This document shows, piece after piece, positions 60,261 to 64,000 of a DNA stretch of 64,000 bases (its first letter is position 1; every line of letters starts with the position of its first letter). The stretch is from positions 248,001-312,000 of the forward strand of contig NZ_SOAV01000004.1 of NCBI RefSeq assembly GCF_004364245.1, in the 5' to 3' direction. This DNA comes from Streptomyces sp. BK208 (lineage in GTDB: Bacteria > Actinomycetota > Actinomycetes > Streptomycetales > Streptomycetaceae). The notes under the pieces were generated by a model. That model searched no databases and was not told the origin of the DNA. It saw only the letters and a program-made list of their open reading frames with translations. A program made the position numbers and the translations under genes.

Positions 60261-60772
60261 CCGGGTCAGACCCGCCGAGGGAGGGACGGCACGGACGGCG
60301 CCCGGTGCCGGGACGGGGTGCGGTGACGGACCGGGACGGTACGCGGCACGGACACCTGGGCACGGGCCGGTGGCGGTCGCACACCGGCCGGAGGCAGGCG
60401 GGACCGGGCCGGAGACGGCCGGGACCGGGGCTGTGACGGTCGGGCACCAGCCGGAAGCGGCCGGGACCGGGCCGGGCAGGTGCTGGCCGGGCTGGGCAGG
60501 TGGCGGCCGGTCCGGTTTCCGGGCCGGCGCCCGGCTGCCCTGGTCCCGCCGGTAGGCGGTGGTGCCGGGAGGACGTGCCTGCCGGGTACCCGGGCGGGTG
60601 CCGTGCCGTTGCGCGCTCCCGAACGGGAGTGGAAGGCTGGAAGGAGGCACCGGCTCGAGGCAGGCCCGGGAACCGGGTGGTTCCGTGACGGGTGAGGCCT
60701 GTGCTCCGTGCAGCGGCGGCCCGCCGCGGTCCACGGCGAGAAGGGGCCGGTCCCCATTCCCTGGAGGTATCC
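60261..60772. other. 512-bp gene-free repetitive gap
   Basis: No convincing coding region is present on either strand. About 60300-60560 is built of diverged units like CGGCCGGGACCGGGCCGG; long open frames crossing it are composition artefacts. Towards 60765 lies CTGGAGG, the ribosome site of the DUF5709 gene. It probably contains the exporter terminator (a CGGGT/ACCCG hairpin near 60262-60274) and the DUF5709 promoter, which I cannot place. Confidence 0.6.
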
Positions 60773-61243
60773 GTGAACAGCGTCGACGGATGGGGAGATG
60801 ACGTCTACCAGCCGGACGGATCCGAGCAGCGGGAGGACACCGGTCTGCTCGACGGCGAGGACACCCTGGAGGAGGACGGCGTCGACGATCCCCTCGACCG
60901 GGGCTGGTCCCCGCCCGAGCGTCCCTGGGCGGTGGAGCACACCGGGGTGACGGCCGCCGAACGTCAGCGCGGCGAAACGCTGGACCAGCGACTCGCCGAG
61001 GAGCGTCCGGACGAGCTCGCACCCGACGGCGACGGGCTGGGCGACTCCGACGGGACCGACGGGGAACTGCTGGACAACGAGGTCGGCGCGGGCCGTTCCG
61101 GTCGGCTCGTGGCCCCCGACGAAGGCGCGCACGAGGACGAGGAGCCGGCCCTGGTCGCCATGGACGTGGGTATCGACGGCGCGGCCGCCTCCGCCGAAGA
61201 GGCCGCGATGCACGTGGTCGACGAGGACTCCCTGCCGGGCTGA
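60773..61243 (+). CDS. DUF5709 family protein
   Basis: This 156-residue, very acidic soluble protein fits the DUF5709 family, with no established function. It begins SVDGWGDDVYQPDGSEQ and contains EDTLEEDGVDDPLDRGWSPPERPWAVEHTGVTAAERQRGETLDQRLAEERPDE and a C-terminal EEPALVAMDVGIDGAAASAEEAAMHVVDE. The negative charge and few hydrophobic residues suggest an intrinsically flexible or regulatory protein. GTG at 60773 follows CTGGAGG. It is followed 63 bp later by the L31 gene in the same direction. Confidence 0.88.
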   Translation: MNSVDGWGDDVYQPDGSEQREDTGLLDGEDTLEEDGVDDPLDRGWSPPERPWAVEHTGVTAAERQRGETLDQRLAEERPDELAPDGDGLGDSDGTDGELLDNEVGAGRSGRLVAPDEGAHEDEEPALVAMDVGIDGAAASAEEAAMHVVDEDSLPG

Positions 61244-61306
61244 GGCCCCCCGCGATGGCGGACCCGTGCCGTCGCCCCGACGATCCCTCCCGCACGAGGA
61301 GCAGCC

Positions 61307-61579
61307 ATGCAGCAGGACAAGCACCCCGACTACCGGCCTGTCGTCTTCCGGGACCGCAGTGCCGGATACGCCTTCCTGACCCGGTCCACGGCGGTCAGCG
61401 ACGAGACCATCGCCTGGGACGACGGCGAGACGTACCCGGTGGTGGACGTGGAGATCTCCTCGGAGAGCCACCCCTTCTACACGGGCAAGGCGCGGACGGT
61501 GGACTCGGAGGGGCGCGTCGCCCGTTTCGAGCGGCGCTACGGTGCGGGCGAAGGACAGGAGACCGGGGAAGCCGGCTGA
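61307..61579 (+). CDS. rpmE2: 50S ribosomal protein L31, type B, cysteine-free
   Basis: The 90-residue L31 protein begins [29 protein letters not shown] and has the type B core [39 protein letters not shown]. The four zinc-ligand cysteines of the zinc form are absent, so this is the C-minus paralogue that replaces the zinc form when zinc is scarce in other bacteria. A Zur-type palindrome is not visible in the 63 bp upstream, so control is not explained here. RBS: CACGAGGAGCAG. The C-terminal 10 residues are flexible and acidic. Confidence 0.95.
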   Translation: MQQDKHPDYRPVVFRDRSAGYAFLTRSTAVSDETIAWDDGETYPVVDVEISSESHPFYTGKARTVDSEGRVARFERRYGAGEGQETGEAG

Positions 61580-61599
61580 GCCGGCCGGGCCGGCGTCGC

Positions 61600-62394
61600 T
61601 CAGATGAAGTTGAGCGCCGCCGCGCCGCCCACTCCCCCGAGCAGCATGAACACGGGCATCAGCACCTTGAGCTCCACCCAGCTGCCCGCCCGGAACCGCA
61701 TGACCTTCGGCGGACCGATGGGATACCAGCGCTTGCGGCCCACCGGTATCGGCCAGAGTATCGGGCAGCCCGAGACGGTCAGCGCGTCCCCGATGTCGTG
61801 TACCAGGGCCCCGAGCACGATCGGCAGCCCAAGCCACAGGTACTCCTGGCCGGGCGCCGTGAACAGCCAGTCCGCTCCGCCGTCCGTCTTGTCGAGGATG
61901 TCGGCGATGATCCACGCGCTGGTCCCGGCCAGCAGCCAGACCAGCACGTCGCTGCTGGAGCCGCGGGCGGCCCGCCAGAGCAGGCCCTCGATGGCCAGCA
62001 CCATGTGCACGAAGAGGATCGCCAGCACCGCCCAGCGGCCACCCGTGATGGCCAGGGCCGACGTGCCCGCGCCGATCACGACCGCCCACAGCCAGGTGTG
62101 TGTCAGCGTGCGGTGTCCGCCGGAGCGACGCGGGTCGGCCCGCTTCTTCGTGGCCTTGTAGACGGCGTAGGACAGCTTGTCGACGATCTCGCACAACCAC
62201 CGTGAGACCGGCCCGAAGGACCGGGAGATGGTGGCCGCCTTGTGGTCGAGGTCGGGGGCCAGCGCCGCCCCGGCGCAGATCAGGGCTCCGGCGAGCAGCA
62301 CCGGCCAGGGCATCGGGTGACCGGCGGCGGCGGTCGCCGCCCCGACGCCGAGCCACGCCGCGGCGCCCGACAGTGAGTGTGCTGGTCCCATCAT
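61600..62394 (-). CDS. YdjM-like metal-dependent hydrolase domain membrane protein
   Basis: This 264-residue membrane protein of the YdjM/LexA-binding-type family carries the AHSLSGAAAWL start, the ALICAGAALAPDLDHKAATISRSFGP motif with the DLDH metal site, and HRTLTHTWLW with the second His block. Several hydrophobic helices follow (near 105-125, 150-170, 190-215 and 240-260). Members are predicted metal-dependent phosphohydrolases or transporters of lipid substrates. The start is uncertain: ATG at 62394, 62391 or 62412. It is convergent with rpmE2 and divergent from the helicase gene. Confidence 0.85.
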   Translation of the reverse strand: MMGPAHSLSGAAAWLGVGAATAAAGHPMPWPVLLAGALICAGAALAPDLDHKAATISRSFGPVSRWLCEIVDKLSYAVYKATKKRADPRRSGGHRTLTHTWLWAVVIGAGTSALAITGGRWAVLAILFVHMVLAIEGLLWRAARGSSSDVLVWLLAGTSAWIIADILDKTDGGADWLFTAPGQEYLWLGLPIVLGALVHDIGDALTVSGCPILWPIPVGRKRWYPIGPPKVMRFRAGSWVELKVLMPVFMLLGGVGGAAALNFI

Positions 62395-62539
62395 CGCCGT
62401 TGCCCGCCCCATTCCTCGTGTGCCGCTGTGCAGTTGTCCGGGTCCCTGGTTGTCGCACCGGCGACCCAGCGTAGCGTTCGTGATCTTGCCGCCGACAGCC
62501 GATTCCCTCCTTGCGCCCCCGGGCAGGCAAGATGGGGGC

Positions 62540-64000
62540 GTGACCCTCATCGATCAGCTGCCGCGGACCGCCGACCCCGATGCCCTGTACGAAGCCTTCG
62601 AGGCGTGGGCCCGGGAACGCGGTCTCACGCTCTACCCCCATCAGGAGGAGGCGCTGATCGAGGTGGTCTCCGGTGCGAACGTGATCGTGTCGACGCCCAC
62701 CGGCTCGGGCAAGAGCATGATCGCGGCGGGTGCCCACTTCGCGGCGCTGGCCCGGGACGAGGTCACCTTCTACACGGCTCCGATCAAGGCGCTGGTGTCG
62801 GAGAAGTTCTTCGAGCTGTGCAAGATCTTCGGCACCGAGAACGTGGGCATGCTGACCGGCGACGCCTCCGTGAACTCCGACGCCCCCGTCATCTGCTGCA
62901 CGGCCGAGGTGCTGGCGTCCATCGCCCTGCGTGACGGCAAGCACGCGGACATCGGCCAGGTCGTCATGGACGAGTTCCACTTCTACGCGGAGTCCGACCG
63001 CGGCTGGGCCTGGCAGATTCCCCTGCTGGAGCTGCCGCAGGCCCAGTTCGTGCTGATGTCGGCGACGCTCGGCGACGTCTCCTTCTTCGAGAAGGACCTC
63101 GCGCGCCGTACCGGCCGCCCCACCGCGGTGGTCCGCTCGGCCACCCGTCCGGTGCCCCTGTCCTACGAGTTCCGCTACACCCCGCTCACCGAGACCCTCA
63201 CCGATCTGCTGGCGGCCCGGCAGGCGCCCGTGTACATCGTGCACTTCACCCAGGCGCAGGCCGTGGAACGGGCGCAGGCGCTGATGAGCATCAACATGTG
63301 CACGCGTGAGGAGAAGGAGCGGATCGCCGAATTGATCGGCAACTTCCGTTTCACCACGAAGTTCGGCCGCAATCTCTCCCGCTACGTGCGGCACGGCATC
63401 GGGGTGCACCACGCCGGCATGCTGCCCAAGTACCGGCGGCTGGTGGAGAAGCTCGCACAGGCGGGTCTCCTGAAGGTGATCTGCGGGACGGACACGCTGG
63501 GAGTGGGCGTCAACGTACCGATCCGGACGGTGCTGTTCACCGCGCTGACCAAGTACGACGGCACCCGGGTCCGGACGCTGCGGGCGCGGGAGTTCCACCA
63601 GATCGCCGGCCGGGCCGGGCGCGCCGGGTTCGACACGGAGGGGTTCGTGGTCGCCCAGGCGCCCGAGCACGTCGTCGAGAACGAGAAGGCGCTCGCCAAG
63701 GCCGGTGACGATCCGAAGAAGCGGCGCAAGGTCGTCCGGAAGAAGGCTCCCGAGGGCTTCGTGGCCTGGTCGGAGAGCACGTTCGACAAGCTCATCGGCT
63801 CCGATCCGGAGCCGCTGACGTCCCGCTTCAGGGTCACGCACACCATGCTGCTGTCGGTGATCGCCCGTCCCGGTGACGCCTTCTCCGCGATGCGGCACCT
63901 GCTGGAGGACAACCACGAGCCGCGCAGGCAGCAACTGCGGCACATCCGGCGCGCGATCGCGATCTACCGCTCGCTGCTGGACGGCGGCATCGTGGAGAAG
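62540..64000 (+). CDS. DEAD/DEAH-box helicase, Mtr4/Ski2-like, truncated by window end
   Basis: Open to the last base: 487 codons with no stop, so the C-terminus is missing. Superfamily 2 motifs are present: LYPHQEEAL, motif I TPTGSGKSMIAAG, Ia APIKALVSEK, Ib, motif II MDEFHFYAE (DEFH variant), motif III LMSATLGD, motif IV, GIGVHHAGMLPKYRRLVEKLAQ, V LGVGVNVPIRTVLF and VI HQIAGRAGRAG. Large members carry a DUF3516 C-terminus. They unwind RNA or DNA, probably in RNA decay. An insertion with a basic cluster (DDPKKRRKVVRKKAP) follows motif VI. GTG at 62540 follows GGGGG; divergent from the YdjM-like gene. Confidence 0.93.
   Translation, partial: MTLIDQLPRTADPDALYEAFEAWARERGLTLYPHQEEALIEVVSGANVIVSTPTGSGKSMIAAGAHFAALARDEVTFYTAPIKALVSEKFFELCKIFGTENVGMLTGDASVNSDAPVICCTAEVLASIALRDGKHADIGQVVMDEFHFYAESDRGWAWQIPLLELPQAQFVLMSATLGDVSFFEKDLARRTGRPTAVVRSATRPVPLSYEFRYTPLTETLTDLLAARQAPVYIVHFTQAQAVERAQALMSINMCTREEKERIAELIGNFRFTTKFGRNLSRYVRHGIGVHHAGMLPKYRRLVEKLAQAGLLKVICGTDTLGVGVNVPIRTVLFTALTKYDGTRVRTLRAREFHQIAGRAGRAGFDTEGFVVAQAPEHVVENEKALAKAGDDPKKRRKVVRKKAPEGFVAWSESTFDKLIGSDPEPLTSRFRVTHTMLLSVIARPGDAFSAMRHLLEDNHEPRRQQLRHIRRAIAIYRSLLDGGIVEK

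Noticed and set aside
58356..61295. Antisense open frame of 979 codons
   Set aside because: It is opposite the ABC exporter subunit 2 and the repetitive gap; its translation looks like a frame shadow of the exporter.
60266..63943. Antisense open frame of over 1200 codons on the minus strand
   Set aside because: It lies opposite the DUF5709, rpmE2 and helicase genes, has no family match I can recognise, is Arg/Gly/Pro-rich, and arises from high GC composition.
1..64000. CRISPR arrays, tRNA or rRNA genes, insertion sequences, prophage
   Set aside because: No regularly spaced repeats with unique spacers, no tRNA-like cloverleaf or rRNA sequence, no transposase, integrase or phage structural genes were seen.

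Overview
The window is very GC-rich (roughly 70 percent or more by eye) with strong third-position G/C bias, many GTG starts, purine-rich ribosome sites and several genes that look leaderless. Together with families typical of Streptomyces (DUF6421, DUF6214, DUF5709, DUF5997, DUF5134, heterodimeric ABC exporters) this points to a Streptomyces chromosome. From memory, unchecked, the order around ung and the cysteine-free L31 gene resembles the S. coelicolor/lividans left-core region. I see no rRNA, tRNA, CRISPR array, insertion sequence, prophage or antibiotic gene cluster. The annotation has 64 protein genes, the last cut by the window end.

Layout. 0-9 kb: flavin reductase and thioredoxin-like genes, PlsC acyltransferase, a transglutaminase-fold protein, a coupled three-gene unit (DUF6421, SDR, threonine aldolase), glycerophosphodiesterase, GNAT and two VOC proteins. 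9-15 kb: a MarR regulator translationally coupled to a FUSC-type exporter, then DUF5134, an M56 metalloprotease, a PAP2 phosphatase and a TetR regulator with its own operator. 15-21 kb: secreted or lipid-anchored proteins (LVIVD-repeat, DUF305, pectate lyase) and an ArsR/old-yellow-enzyme divergon. 20.7-26.5 kb: PaaX-like regulator facing an AidB-like acyl-CoA dehydrogenase, a BNR-propeller protein, uracil-DNA glycosylase and a CbiX-like protein closed by a strong terminator. 26.5-33.5 kb: lactonase-fold propeller, a second FUSC exporter facing an Lrp regulator, HAD hydrolase, DUF4142, a LysR effector-domain protein without a DNA-binding domain facing DUF5997, and DUF1360/DUF2267.

33.5-50 kb: an MGDG-synthase-like glycosyltransferase facing an SDR/DMT-transporter/polysaccharide-deacetylase operon; a four-gene molybdo-flavoenzyme operon of the PaoABCD type under a TetR regulator with twin operators; and a CitA/CitB-type two-component system facing a complete tripartite tricarboxylate transporter (tctCBA), which it probably controls. 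50-64 kb: ABM monooxygenase, YjbQ, a flavin monooxygenase-like protein, MltG, a MarR/ABC-exporter divergon holding a five-copy 14-bp tandem array, an L,D-transpeptidase lipoprotein, a heterodimeric ABC exporter whose two nucleotide-binding domains are degenerate in complementary places, DUF5709, type B ribosomal protein L31, a YdjM-like membrane protein and an Mtr4/Ski2-type helicase.

The recurrent architecture is a one-component regulator facing, or coupled to, a transporter or redox enzyme, with a palindrome in the shared intergenic space. The regulatory sites are therefore listed separately. Nothing here is a proven new system; the best candidates for follow-up are the 14-bp array, the asymmetric exporter, the tailed LysR effector protein and the DUF6421 operon.
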